NCBI RefSeq assembly: GCF_014170375.1
Contig: NZ_LZZW01000016.1
Coordinates: 62,001 to 126,000 of the forward strand
Length of the DNA: 64,000 nt
DNA from: Variovorax sp. UMC13
Lineage (GTDB): Bacteria; Pseudomonadota; Gammaproteobacteria; Burkholderiales; Burkholderiaceae_C
Direction: 5' to 3'
Positions 16,935 to 26,011 of this stretch are shown here, piece by piece. Position 1 is the first letter of the stretch, and every line of letters starts with the position of its first letter. Made by a program: the position numbers and the translations under genes. The notes beneath the pieces were generated by a model. It searched no databases. It had not been told where the DNA came from and worked only from the letters and a program-made list of their open reading frames with translations.

Positions 16935-17631
16935 CGCCCGGAACGTCTGGTCCGGCTACGGCGAGCAGCAGGTGCTGCGCGGCGTCGACCTGGAACTCGC
17001 GCCCGGCAGCATCACCGCGCTGATCGGCGCCAACGGGGCCGGCAAGACCACCTTCCTGCGCACCGTGTCGGGGCTGCTGCGCGCCACGCGCGGCGAGATC
17101 CAGCTCGCGGGCGAATCGCTGGTCGGGCGCAAGCCGCACGACATCGTGACCCAGGGCTTCGTCCAGTCGCCCGAGGGCAAGCAGCTGTTCACCGAGATGT
17201 CGGTGCTGGAGAACCTGCTCGTGGGCGCCAGCAGCGCGCACGCCAAGGCGGTGCGCCAGCGCACGCTGGAGGAAGTGTTCGAGCTGTTCCCGATCCTCGC
17301 CGAGCGGCGCGGCCAGCTGGCCGGCACCATGTCGGGCGGCCAGCAGCAGATGGTGGCGGTGGGCCGCGCGCTGATGGCGCTGCCCAAGGTGCTGGCACTC
17401 GACGAGCCCTCGCTGGGCCTGGCGCCGATCATGGTGCAGCGGCTGTTCGACAGCATCGTGCGCATCCGCGACCGCGGCCTGGCGGTGCTGGTGATCGAGC
17501 AGAACGTGCAGATGGTGCTGAAGATCGCGGACCGCGGCTACGTGCTCGAGAACGGCGCCGTCGCGCTCACCGGCACCGGCGCGGAACTGCTGCACAACCC
17601 GCACCTGCGCGCCAGCTATCTGGGGCTCTGA
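16915..17631 (+). CDS. LIV-type ABC transporter ATPase (LivF-like)
   Basis: 238 residues. Walker A GANGAGKTT, the LivF-specific FVQSPEGKQLFTEMSV Q-loop segment, a canonical MSGGQQQMVAVGRAL signature and LALDEPSLGLAPI Walker B are all intact. The ATG at 16915 lies inside the end of the LivG-like gene, with GGAGAAGG just upstream. It completes the five-gene importer begun at 12888. The next gene has its own operator at 17671, so the transporter transcript probably ends or is supplemented here. Confidence 0.92.
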   Translation: MPATIFSARNVWSGYGEQQVLRGVDLELAPGSITALIGANGAGKTTFLRTVSGLLRATRGEIQLAGESLVGRKPHDIVTQGFVQSPEGKQLFTEMSVLENLLVGASSAHAKAVRQRTLEEVFELFPILAERRGQLAGTMSGGQQQMVAVGRALMALPKVLALDEPSLGLAPIMVQRLFDSIVRIRDRGLAVLVIEQNVQMVLKIADRGYVLENGAVALTGTGAELLHNPHLRASYLGL

Positions 17632-17670
17632 GCGGGGACGAAAAGAAGGCGCCCGCCTTTGCCCCAAAAG

Positions 17671-17684
17671 AAGATATATCATAT
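17671..17684 (+). promoter_or_regulatory. GntR-type operator, copy 3 (transketolase promoter)
   Basis: AAGATATATCATAT inside an AT-rich stretch (about 17665-17700) that stands out in this GC-rich region, 26 bp upstream of the transketolase N-half ATG. Confidence 0.7.
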
Positions 17685-17709
17685 ATTTAAGTCCAAAAAA
17701 GGAAGACCC

Positions 17710-18591
17710 ATGACCCCAACCCCCTCCACCGCCGCGCCGAGCGCGGACTTCACGCCCTCCCCCGAGCAGATCGCGCTGCTGCGGGAGAAGGCCCGCTTCG
17801 TGCGCCTCGAGACCATCCGCCTGATCGAGATCGCGAAGGTCGGGCACTACAGCTCGGTGTTCTCTTGCGCCGAAATCTTCTCTTCGCTCTACTACGACGT
17901 GATGCAGCTGCGCGAGGGTGAGCCGCAATGGGCCGACCGCGACCGCTTCCTGATGGGCAAGGGCCACGCGGCCGTCGGCCTGTTCCCGATCCTGGCGGAG
18001 AAGGGCTTCATCCCGAAGGCCTCGCTGGACGACTACACCCGCCTGGGCAGCCCGCTGGGCGACCACCCCGACATGACCAAGGTGCCGGGCATCGATTTCA
18101 GCTCGGGTTCGATCGGCCATGCGATGTCGGCCGGTGCCGGCATGGCGCTGGGCGGCCGCATGCAGGGCAAGGACTTCGCGGTGTTCGCGATGGTGGGCGA
18201 CGGCGAGATGCAGGAGGGCCAGGTCTGGGAGGCGGCCCTGTTCGCCGCGCACCACAAGCTGTCGCGCCTGATCGGCATCGTGGACCGCAACGGCTACCAG
18301 CTCGACGGCAAGGTGGACGACGTGATCGGCGTCGAGTCGCTGGCCGAGAAGTGGCGCGCCTTCGGCTGGGAGACGCACGAGGTCGACGGCCACGACCTGG
18401 GCGCGCTCACCGCCCTGCTGCGCCGCCTGCGCGCCGACACGACGCGCGACCGCCCCGCCTGCGTGATCGCCAAGACCATCAAGGGCCGCGGCGTCTCCTA
18501 CATGGAGACCGAGCCGGGCTGGCACCTGGGCTACCTCGCCCCCGCCGACGCAGAGGCCGCCGTGGCCGAGATCATGAACAAGGACATCTGA
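17710..18591 (+). CDS. Transketolase, N-terminal half (ThDP-binding subunit)
   Basis: 293 residues covering only the N-terminal (PP) domain. GKGHAAVGLFPILAEKGF and GSIGHAMSAGAGMALG are typical of split transketolases. The ThDP/Mg motif runs from GDG (163-165) to Asn194 in VDRNGYQLDG. An AAAGGAAGA ribosome site precedes the ATG. The partner half follows after 2 bp. Such split enzymes transfer or release a two-carbon ketol unit from a ketose, and several belong to specialised sugar or polyol pathways. No sugar kinase is encoded nearby, so the natural ketose may be non-phosphorylated (inference). Confidence 0.92.
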   Translation: MTPTPSTAAPSADFTPSPEQIALLREKARFVRLETIRLIEIAKVGHYSSVFSCAEIFSSLYYDVMQLREGEPQWADRDRFLMGKGHAAVGLFPILAEKGFIPKASLDDYTRLGSPLGDHPDMTKVPGIDFSSGSIGHAMSAGAGMALGGRMQGKDFAVFAMVGDGEMQEGQVWEAALFAAHHKLSRLIGIVDRNGYQLDGKVDDVIGVESLAEKWRAFGWETHEVDGHDLGALTALLRRLRADTTRDRPACVIAKTIKGRGVSYMETEPGWHLGYLAPADAEAAVAEIMNKDI

Positions 18592-18593
18592 AA

Positions 18594-19610
18594 ATGAGCA
18601 AGCTTCTCAGCACCGAATCCTGGCAATACCGCGCCCTCAACGCCATCACGCCGGGCCTCAACTACTTCTCCGACGCGCTCATCGAACTGGCCGAGCAAGG
18701 CCATCCGGTGGTGGCCGGCTCGGCCGACCTGCAGTACTCGAACGGCCTCAACAAGTTCGCCACCCGCTTCCCCGAGCGCTTCACGCAGTTCGGCATCTCG
18801 GAACAGAACATGGTGACGGCCGCCGCCGGGCTCGCGACCACAGGCTACATGCCCTTCGTCGCGACCTTCGCGTCCTTCCTGGGCCTGCTGTGCTGCGAGC
18901 AGATCCGCATGGACGTGGCCTACAGCAAGCTACCGGTGCGCCTGATCGGCCACCACACCGGCATCTCGCTGGGCTTCTACGGCACCTCGCACCACGCGAC
19001 CGAGGACATCTCGACCACGCGCGCGATCGCGGGCCTGACGGTGATCTCGCCCGCGGACGGCCCGCAGTTCGCGGCCGCCATCAAGGCCTCGGTGCACTGG
19101 CCCGAGCCGATCTACTTCCGCATCGGCCGCGGCCGCGAGCCCGAAGTCTACGAAAAGGGCACGCCCTTCGTCATCGGCAAGGCCATCGAGCACGGCCAGG
19201 GCACGGACCTCACACTGATCGCCTGCGGCATGGCCGTCAAGGGTGCGCTCGACGCGGCCCAGGCGCTGCGCGCCGCGGGCCATTCGGTCGGCGTGCTGGA
19301 CATGGCGACGATCAAGCCGCTGGACCGCGAGGCCGTGCTGAAGGCCGCGGCCCGCTCGAAGCTGCTGGTGACCGTCGAGGAGCACAACGTGCTGGGCGGC
19401 CTCGGCGCCGCGGTTGCCGAGGTGCTGGCCGACGAGGGCACGGGCGCGCGCCTGGTGCGCCACGGCATCCACGACGAGTACAGCCTGATCGCGCCGCCCA
19501 CGCACCTCTATGCGCACTACCGGCTCGACGGCCCGGGCATCGAGGCCGTGGCGCGCGCGGCGCTGGCCGGCGGCACCACCGACTCGGTGCGCAGCGGAGC
19601 CGCGGCATGA
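18594..19610 (+). CDS. Transketolase, C-terminal half (Pyr plus C domain)
   Basis: 338 residues. The pyrimidine-binding domain carries the cofactor-activating Glu70 in FGISEQNMVTAAAGLA and the segment GHHTGISLGFYGTSHHATED, with several His residues that in transketolases line the active site. The C-terminal transketolase domain (GKAIEHGQGTDLTLIACG, VTVEEHNVLGGLG) is complete. It works as a heterotetramer with the preceding subunit. It overlaps the quinone oxidoreductase gene by 4 bp (ATGA). Confidence 0.92.
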   Translation: MSKLLSTESWQYRALNAITPGLNYFSDALIELAEQGHPVVAGSADLQYSNGLNKFATRFPERFTQFGISEQNMVTAAAGLATTGYMPFVATFASFLGLLCCEQIRMDVAYSKLPVRLIGHHTGISLGFYGTSHHATEDISTTRAIAGLTVISPADGPQFAAAIKASVHWPEPIYFRIGRGREPEVYEKGTPFVIGKAIEHGQGTDLTLIACGMAVKGALDAAQALRAAGHSVGVLDMATIKPLDREAVLKAAARSKLLVTVEEHNVLGGLGAAVAEVLADEGTGARLVRHGIHDEYSLIAPPTHLYAHYRLDGPGIEAVARAALAGGTTDSVRSGAAA

Positions 19611-20602
19611 GCACGCTGTCGCTGATGGACTACGTCGACCACGGCGCGGGCGGCGGTCCGGAGGTGCTGAAGATCGCCAGCGGCCCGCGGCCCGTGCCCG
19701 CGCCGGGCGAGGTGCTGATCCGCGTCGCGTACGCGGGCGTCAACCGCCCCGAGGCGCTGCAGCGCGCCGGCCTCTATGCGCCGCCGCCCGGCGCTTCGCA
19801 GATCCTCGGCCTCGAGGTGTCGGGCGAGGTGGTCGCGCTGGGCGAAGGCGTGGAGCGCTGGAAGGTCGGCGACGCGGTCTGCGCGCTGACCAACGGCGGC
19901 GGCTATGCGCAGTACGTGGTCGCGCCGCAGGGGCAGGTGCTGCCCGTGCCGCAGGGCCTGTCGCTGCTGCAGGCCGCGGCGCTGCCGGAGAACTACTTCA
20001 CCGTCTGGACCAACCTGTTCCAGCGCGCCGGCCTGCGCGCCGGCGAGAGCGTGCTGGTCCACGGCGGCTCCTCGGGCATCGGGCTCACGGCCATCCAGTT
20101 GGCCAGGGCCTTCGGCGCCACGGTGCTGAGCACCGCGGGCAGCGCGGCCAAGGCAGCGGCCTGCCGCGACGCCGGCGCCAGCTTCGCGATCAACTACCGC
20201 GAGCAGGACTTCGTCGCCGTCGCGCTCGAGGCCACGGGCGGCCAGGGCGTGAACGTGGTGCTGGACATGGTCGGCGGCCGCTACATCGCGCGCAACCTCC
20301 AGGCGCTGGCGGTCGAGGGCCGGCTGGTCCAGATCTCCTTCCTCGAGGCTTCGAAGGTCGAGCTCGACTGGACCCCGCTGATGGTCAAGCGCCTGCACTT
20401 CACCGGCTCCACGCTGCGGCCGCGCAGCCTGGCGGACAAGGCGCGCATCGCCGACGAGCTGCAGGAGCGGGTCTGGCCCCTGCTGAGCAGCCAGCAGATC
20501 GCGCCCGTGGTGCACCGCGTGTTCCCGATCGCCCGGGCGGCCGAGGCCCACGCGCTGATGGAGTCCTCGGAGCACATCGGGAAGATCCTGCTCGAGGTCT
20601 GA
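19607..20602 (+). CDS. NAD(P)H:quinone oxidoreductase, PIG3/QOR-like medium-chain dehydrogenase
   Basis: 331 residues of the zinc-free medium-chain reductase family. The GroES-like N-domain has VAYAGVNRPEALQRAGLY, and the Rossmann domain has VHGGSSGIGLTAIQLA (151-166). There are no structural zinc cysteines. TP53I3/PIG3-like proteins of this type reduce quinones or enones with NADPH. It is the last gene of the transketolase transcript, ended by the terminator at 20612. In the pathway it could reduce an alpha,beta-unsaturated ketone (inference). Confidence 0.9.
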   Translation: MSTLSLMDYVDHGAGGGPEVLKIASGPRPVPAPGEVLIRVAYAGVNRPEALQRAGLYAPPPGASQILGLEVSGEVVALGEGVERWKVGDAVCALTNGGGYAQYVVAPQGQVLPVPQGLSLLQAAALPENYFTVWTNLFQRAGLRAGESVLVHGGSSGIGLTAIQLARAFGATVLSTAGSAAKAAACRDAGASFAINYREQDFVAVALEATGGQGVNVVLDMVGGRYIARNLQALAVEGRLVQISFLEASKVELDWTPLMVKRLHFTGSTLRPRSLADKARIADELQERVWPLLSSQQIAPVVHRVFPIARAAEAHALMESSEHIGKILLEV

Positions 20603-20611
20603 GGCCCGAAG

Positions 20612-20653
20612 AAGGCCGAGGCGGCGCATGCGCGCCGGCCTCGGCCTTTTTTT
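20612..20653. terminator. Bidirectional rho-independent terminator
   Basis: AAGGCCGAGGC (20612-20622) pairs with GCCTCGGCCTT (20638-20648), an 11-bp stem followed by a T run to 20653. It separates the quinone oxidoreductase gene from the convergent SDR gene and has an A-rich flank that may serve the other strand. Confidence 0.88.
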
Positions 20654-20655
20654 CG

Positions 20656-21381
20656 TCAACCGATGTGGAAGCCGCCGTCGACCGGCAGCAGCGCGCCGGT
20701 CACATAGCGAGACGCCGCGGTGCTGAGGAAGCCCACCACGTCGGCCACCTCTTCGGCAGCGCCCCAGCGCTTGGCGGGGATGCGTGCGAGGATGCCCGGC
20801 GCGCGGTCGGGGTTGTGGATGGCGCCGCTGGCCAGCCGGGTGTCGATCCAGCCAGGCGCCACCGCGTTCACGCGGATGCCGAGCTCGGCGAAGGCCATCG
20901 CATGCGAGCGCGTGAGCGCCACCACCGCGCCCTTGCTGGCCGCGTACGAGGGGTTGTTGCGCGAGCCGAACCAGCTGAACATCGAGGCGAAGTTCACCAC
21001 CGCGCCCTGGCGCTTCGCCAGCGCGTCCTTGCAGGCCATGGTCATGAGCTGGGTGCCCACGAGGTTCACTTCCAGCACCTGGCGGAAGCCTTCGGGCTCC
21101 CATTCACGCCCTTCGTGCCGGATCAGGCCGGCCGCGTTGACCAGCGCGTCGATGCCGTCCAGGCCCTGCACCGCCTGCTTCACGGCGGCCTCGTCGGTCA
21201 CGTCGAGCTTCGAGAACGCGACGCCCGGGGCGTCGGTGTCCTCGCGGTCCATGCCCAGCGCGATCACGCGCCATCCCATGCCGGCGAAATGGCGGGCGCA
21301 CGCCAGGCCGATGCCCGTGCCGCCGCCCGTCACGACAGCCAGCCGGGGCGCCTCGGTCGCGGGGCGTTGCGATGTATTCAT
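20656..21381 (-). CDS. Short-chain dehydrogenase/reductase (polyol or keto-reductase type)
   Basis: 241 residues, classical SDR. TGGGTGIG (18-25) binds NAD(P), NAAG is at 82-85, and Ser133, Tyr146 and Lys150 (YAASK) form the catalytic set. The C-terminus VTGALLPVDGGFHIG is standard. It is a single-gene unit with a GATATATCAT operator 77 bp upstream and a terminator directly after its stop. The regulon membership suggests it oxidises a secondary alcohol of the cluster substrate (inference). Confidence 0.9.
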   Translation of the reverse strand: MNTSQRPATEAPRLAVVTGGGTGIGLACARHFAGMGWRVIALGMDREDTDAPGVAFSKLDVTDEAAVKQAVQGLDGIDALVNAAGLIRHEGREWEPEGFRQVLEVNLVGTQLMTMACKDALAKRQGAVVNFASMFSWFGSRNNPSYAASKGAVVALTRSHAMAFAELGIRVNAVAPGWIDTRLASGAIHNPDRAPGILARIPAKRWGAAEEVADVVGFLSTAASRYVTGALLPVDGGFHIG

Positions 21382-21457
21382 GCTTATCTCCTGTGGGTAG
21401 GCGGGCCGCCGACGTGACGGCGCGCAAGGGCGCGTCGTCGAGCGACGCCCTCAGGAT

Positions 21458-21471
21458 GCATGATATATCTT
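21458..21471 (-). promoter_or_regulatory. GntR-type operator, copy 4 (SDR promoter)
   Basis: Read on the minus strand the site is AAGATATATCATGC, identical to copy 1 over all 14 positions, upstream of the SDR gene. Confidence 0.7.
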
Positions 21472-21506
21472 CAATTCGACCGACGGAAGCCCGTCGCGGC
21501 GAAACA

Positions 21507-21528
21507 CGCCCGCACGAGGGTGCGGGCG
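21507..21528 (-). terminator. Hairpin after the GntR gene
   Basis: CGCCCGCAC (21507-21515) and GTGCGGGCG (21520-21528) form a 9-bp perfect stem with a 4-base loop directly downstream of the GntR stop. Only a short TGTTT follows on the minus strand, so it is a moderate terminator. Confidence 0.55.
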
Positions 21529-21535
21529 GCCGCGT

Positions 21536-22207
21536 TCAGCTGGCGTTCTGTTTTTCGAGCCAGGCGATGATCACGTCGCTCCAGCGGATGTCGGCCTGGA
21601 TGGCGATGCGCGCCGCCTCGGGGTCGCGCTTGCGCAGCGCGCGCAGCACCTGGTAGTGCTTGTGGTTGCGGCTGCTGATCTCGCGCCGCGGGATCTCGGT
21701 GTGGAAGGTGCGCAGCAGCGGACCCATCATGACCCAGAAGTTCTCGACGGTCGCGGTGACCAGCGGCATCTGCGCGGCCCGCAGCAGGCCGAAATGGAAG
21801 TCGGTGTTGAGCTTGGAGGCCAGCGCCGCATCGGTCGAGGCCGCGACCACGAAGGCGTCCTGGATCTTGCTCAGCCGGTCCAGCTCCTCGGCCGTCATCA
21901 GCATGCAGGCCCGCTCCGCCGCGGCGCCTTCGAGCGCCATGCGCATCAGCTGGATCTGGCGCAGGTCATCGGGGCCCAGCGTGGGCACGTGGATCGCGGT
22001 GGCGGCGCGCATCTCCAGCGCGCGTTCGCTCACCAGCTTGAAGATCGCCTCGCGCACCGGCGTGATGCTGGTGCCGAGCTGGGTCGACAGGTCCTTGATG
22101 CGCAGTCGCTCGCCGGGCGAGAACTCGCCGTCCATCAGCGCGGTGCGGATGCGGCCATAGACACGGGAGGAAAGGTTTTCGCTGGAGAGCTGGGGCAGGA
22201 CGGACAC
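21536..22207 (-). CDS. GntR-family regulator, FCD (FadR) subfamily
   Basis: 223 residues. The N-terminal winged helix (RIRTALMDGEFSPGERLRIKDLSTQLGTS, then ITPVREAIFKL) is followed by an all-helical FCD ligand domain (LMRMALEGAAAERA to RDPEAARIAIQADI). The FCD His ligands seem to include DFHFGLLRAA and NHKHYQVLRAL. FCD regulators bind short palindromes as dimers and are usually released by a pathway acid. An operator lies 37 bp upstream of its own start, and four more copies lie in front of the 8-21 kb genes, so it is the natural candidate for control of that regulon. Confidence 0.9.
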   Translation of the reverse strand: MSVLPQLSSENLSSRVYGRIRTALMDGEFSPGERLRIKDLSTQLGTSITPVREAIFKLVSERALEMRAATAIHVPTLGPDDLRQIQLMRMALEGAAAERACMLMTAEELDRLSKIQDAFVVAASTDAALASKLNTDFHFGLLRAAQMPLVTATVENFWVMMGPLLRTFHTEIPRREISSRNHKHYQVLRALRKRDPEAARIAIQADIRWSDVIIAWLEKQNAS

Positions 22208-22243
22208 GGATGGAACCTCACGCCCCCTCCGGGGGGCAACGGA

Positions 22244-22257
22244 ACATCATATATCCC
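22244..22257 (-). promoter_or_regulatory. GntR-type operator, copy 5 (autoregulatory)
   Basis: On the minus strand GGGATATATGATGT, one mismatch in the GATATATCAT core, 37 bp upstream of the GntR start. Its position suggests autorepression. An ACACCC/GGGTGT inverted repeat (22285-22298) lies further upstream, just after the next GntR gene. Confidence 0.6.
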
Positions 22258-22335
22258 ACACCCGTTCGCGCCGTCGAATTGGCGACACCCCAGGGTGTTC
22301 TCCGGCACGCCCCGTGCAGGAACGACCGGGTCAGG

Positions 22336-23034
22336 TCAGCCCGGCACCGTCCCGTCGGCCGGCGCGGCCTGCCGCAGCCAGGCCGCAAAGCGCTCGCCTT
22401 CCTGCTCGTTGTGCCGCCAGGCCTCGCGCGCGGCCTTCTCGCCGTCGCCGGCCAGCAGCGCATCGGCCAGCGGGCGGTGCTGCTCGATGATGTCGAGCGG
22501 GCCGTCGGCCACCTGGGTGTTGCAGGTGATGATGTAGAGGCGCACCTGCTGCTCGACCAGCTGGTACTGGCGCTGCAGGCGCGTGTGCCGCGCGCCGTCG
22601 ATGATCGCGCGGTGCAGCGCGATGTCCTGCTCGCTGATCTTGCGCATGTCGCCCTCGGCGCAGGCGGCCAGCAGGTGGGCGTAGGCGCGCGCGATGCTGT
22701 CGCGCACGGTGGGCTCCTCGCTCTCCGCGGCCAGCTTGGCGGCCAGGCTCTCGAGGCTGCCGCGCAGGGTCCAGAGCTCCCACACGTCGTTCGCCGTGAG
22801 TTCGGCCACCTGCCATCCGGTGTAGGGGATCTGCACCAGGATGCCTTCGCTCGCGAGCCGGTGCAGGCCGGTGCGCAGCGTGGCGCGCGCGACACCCATC
22901 TGTTCGGCCAGCGCGATTTCCGTCAGGCGCGCGCCGGGTGCGACCGCGCCCGAGAGGATGTAGTTGCGCAGGCTGTCGGTGGCCTGGTTTTCGGCCGACT
23001 GTTTGGCGACCGGCCGGAGTGTGCTGAGCGTCAT
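22336..23034 (-). CDS. GntR-family regulator, FCD subfamily (paralogue of the 41953-42654 gene)
   Basis: 232 residues. The wHTH reads NQATDSLRNYILSGAVAPGA, then RLTEIALAEQMGVARATLR. It is followed by the family-specific YTGWQVAELTANDVWELWTLRG linker and an FCD domain with HRAIIDGARH and EQHRPLADALLAG. Its HTH and linker are strikingly like those of the GntR at 41953-42654, more so than the neighbour at 21536. The ATG at 23032-23034 was chosen; longer frames run into the HAD gene. It is the last gene of the amino-acid-importer operon, 28 bp after the broken HAD gene, and may bind the GGACGATTGTCGACAAT sites. Confidence 0.88.
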   Translation of the reverse strand: MTLSTLRPVAKQSAENQATDSLRNYILSGAVAPGARLTEIALAEQMGVARATLRTGLHRLASEGILVQIPYTGWQVAELTANDVWELWTLRGSLESLAAKLAAESEEPTVRDSIARAYAHLLAACAEGDMRKISEQDIALHRAIIDGARHTRLQRQYQLVEQQVRLYIITCNTQVADGPLDIIEQHRPLADALLAGDGEKAAREAWRHNEQEGERFAAWLRQAAPADGTVPG

Positions 23035-23062
23035 GGGGCCTTCGAAGCCAGGAAAGAGGAAC

Positions 23063-23775
23063 TCACCATCCCAGCTGCTTGAACAGCACTGGCACTCGGT
23101 CCAGCTTGGGCAGGATGGCGTCGGGAGTATAGTCATCGAGCGGTCTGCGGGCCGTGTCCCGGTCGATCCACACGCACCTGAAACCGATGTCGCGCGCGGC
23201 GCACAGATCGAGGTGCGGGCTGGCGCAGATGTGCAGCGCCTCCTCCTTGCGAATGCCCAGTTGCGCATGCGCGTGTTCGAAGATCTGGCGGCTGGGCTTG
23301 TAGGCCTGGGCCTGTTCGGCGCTGATCACGCGGTCGATCGCACCGCCCAGCTGCGCCACGTTGCCGCGATGATGTCGTCGTCGGTGTTGGAGACGATGCA
23401 CAGCTTGAAGCCCATATTCTTCAATTGCCGCAGCGCCGGCACGACCTCGGGAAACGGCGGCATCGCCGAGATGCTGCGGGTCAGCACCTCGATGTCGGCC
23501 GCGCTGTAGGGCAGGCCCAGCTCCTCCATCGCCAGCGCCAGCGCCATGCCGGCCACTTCGCGGAAGGACCGGTGTGGGCGCTCCTCTTCCAGCCGGTGCT
23601 CGTGGCGGTCGAACACCGAGATGAGCTCGGCCGTCGACACGGCGTGCCCGCCGGCCTTGGTCGAGAGGATGCGCTGCACGGCGGCGACCAGGCCCTCGTC
23701 CCACTGGATCAGGGTGCCGTAGCAATCGAAGGTGAGCCACTGGGGGCGTTCACCGAAATTCTGCAGATGGTTCAT
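23063..23775 (-). pseudogene. HAD hydrolase (haloacid dehalogenase type II-like), frameshifted
   Basis: The first part (from 23775) encodes LTFDCYGTLIQWD, with nucleophile Asp17, up to CIVSNTDDDIIAA. It then leaves frame and stops near 23326. The remainder, from QLGGAIDRVISAEQAQAYKPS through DAILPKLDRVPVLF to a stop at 23063, is in the next frame. Comparison with the intact paralogue at 41179-41871 places the loss of one base near 23361-23366, where GCGGCAACGTG should read as GCGGCCAACGTG. With that base restored the protein is 237 residues, full length. It is either a recent inactivation or a sequencing error. It sits between the ATPase gene and GntR in one operon. Confidence 0.8.
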
Positions 23776-23810
23776 GTGCTTGTCCTTGTGTGGTGGATGG
23801 AATCGGTGGC

Positions 23811-24557
<747 letters not shown>

Positions 24558-24583
24558 GGAAGGATTCCTTTCTTGGAGAGTGC

Positions 24584-25267
24584 TCAGGCGCGCCCCGTGT
24601 TCCGGCGCTGGAGCAGGTGCACCAGCGCCGCCCCGAGCGAGCACATCGCGAGGTACACCAGCGCCACGAAGAGGTAGACCTCGGTCAGCGTGCCATCGCG
24701 CTGCGCCACCTTCGAGGCCGCGCCCAGGAAGTCGTTGAGGCTGATCACATACACCAGCGAGGTGTCCATGAACAGCGTGATGCACTGGTTGACCAGCGAC
24801 GGCATCATGTTGCGGAAGGCCTGTGGCAGCACGATCAGCCGCAGCGCCGTCGACTGGCGCATGCCCAGCGCCGTGGCCGCGGCCATCTGGCCGGTGCGCA
24901 CCGAGCGGATGCCGCCGCGGATGATCTCGGCGAAGTACGCGGCCTCGGCCAGCACGAAGGCCGTGACGGCGGCATACACCGGCCCCACGTCCAGATGGTC
25001 GTTGCCCGTGAGGCTGCGCAGCAGCGGCGGCACCAGGAAGAAGACCCAGAAGATGGTCAGCAGCAGCGGGATCGAGCGCAGCGTGTCGACGTAGAGCCGC
25101 GACAGGCCCGACAGCCACGGCGGGCCGAACATGCGCGCCACCGCCAGCAGCGCGCCGAAGGCGATGCCGAGCACGATGGTCACGGCGGTCAGCATGAGGG
25201 TGGTCGCCATGCCGTTCAGCAGGTAGGGCCAGGCGTGGGCGAGCGCGCCCCAGTTCATCGATGACAT
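24584..25267 (-). CDS. Polar amino acid ABC permease (GltK type)
   Basis: 227 residues with about five membrane helices. The HisM/GlnP hallmark is present: [16 protein letters not shown] and the EAA loop [22 protein letters not shown], then [22 protein letters not shown]. It forms the channel with the permease encoded 4 bp upstream (25272-26009). Confidence 0.93.
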   Translation of the reverse strand: MSSMNWGALAHAWPYLLNGMATTLMLTAVTIVLGIAFGALLAVARMFGPPWLSGLSRLYVDTLRSIPLLLTIFWVFFLVPPLLRSLTGNDHLDVGPVYAAVTAFVLAEAAYFAEIIRGGIRSVRTGQMAAATALGMRQSTALRLIVLPQAFRNMMPSLVNQCITLFMDTSLVYVISLNDFLGAASKVAQRDGTLTEVYLFVALVYLAMCSLGAALVHLLQRRNTGRA

Positions 25268-25271
25268 GGTT

Positions 25272-26009
25272 TCAGGTCCCCAGGAAGCCGGGCACGCGCA
25301 CGCGGCGTTCGACCCAGCGCATGAAGGCGATCACGGCCAGCGAGATCAGCACGTAGAGCAGCGTGGCGGCGATGAAGACCTCGAAGGGCTGCGAGCTGAA
25401 CTCGCTGACCTGCCGAGCCCGGCCGGTGAGTTCCATGAGCCCGATCGTCAGCGCGACGGCCGAGTTCTTGAACACGCTGAGGAAGTCCGAGGTCAGGGGC
25501 GGCAGGATCACGCGGAACACCTGCGGCAGGATGATCTCGCGGTAGGTCAGGCCCAGCGGAAAGCCCAGCGAGAACGCAGCCTGCTGCTGCCCCCGGGCGG
25601 TCGACTCGATGCCGGCGCGGATCAGCTCGGCCGCCTTGGCTGCGGTGAACAGCGACAGCGCGACCAGCAGGGTGAGGAACTGGTTGAGCGTCGGGTCGAT
25701 CTGCTTGATCGCCATGCCCAGCCGCTCGGGCAGCAGCTCGGGCACCACGAAGAACCAGAGGAAGACCTGCACCAGCAGCGGCACGTTGCGAAAGCAGTGC
25801 ACGAAGGTGGCGGCGGCCCAGCGCACCGGGCGCGCGGGCAGCGTGCGCGCCACGCCCAGGGCCGCGCCCAGCAGCAGCGCGAACGACCAGGCGGCGAGCG
25901 ACAGCAGCACCGTCCAGCCCAGGCCGCTGACCATCATCTGCCAGTAGTAGCCCTCGCCGGTCACGGCGGGCTTGAACAGGACCCCCAGGTCCCAGTGGTA
26001 CTGCAACAT
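25272..26009 (-). CDS. Polar amino acid ABC permease (GltJ type)
   Basis: 245 residues. The N-terminal amphipathic start MLQYHWDLGVLFKP is usual for GltJ. HCFRNVPLLVQVFLWFF and the EAA loop TAAKAAELIRAGIESTARGQ, then SLGFPLGLTYREIILPQVFR identify the family. The ATG at 26009 is only 2 bp from the binding-protein stop. It is the partner of the GltK-type permease. Confidence 0.93.
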   Translation of the reverse strand: MLQYHWDLGVLFKPAVTGEGYYWQMMVSGLGWTVLLSLAAWSFALLLGAALGVARTLPARPVRWAAATFVHCFRNVPLLVQVFLWFFVVPELLPERLGMAIKQIDPTLNQFLTLLVALSLFTAAKAAELIRAGIESTARGQQQAAFSLGFPLGLTYREIILPQVFRVILPPLTSDFLSVFKNSAVALTIGLMELTGRARQVSEFSSQPFEVFIAATLLYVLISLAVIAFMRWVERRVRVPGFLGT

Positions 26010-26011
26010 GC

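Noticed and set aside
17710..19610. D-apiose-type pathway for the split transketolase
   Set aside because: The known pathway needs a sugar kinase and isomerase genes; none is present in the cluster.
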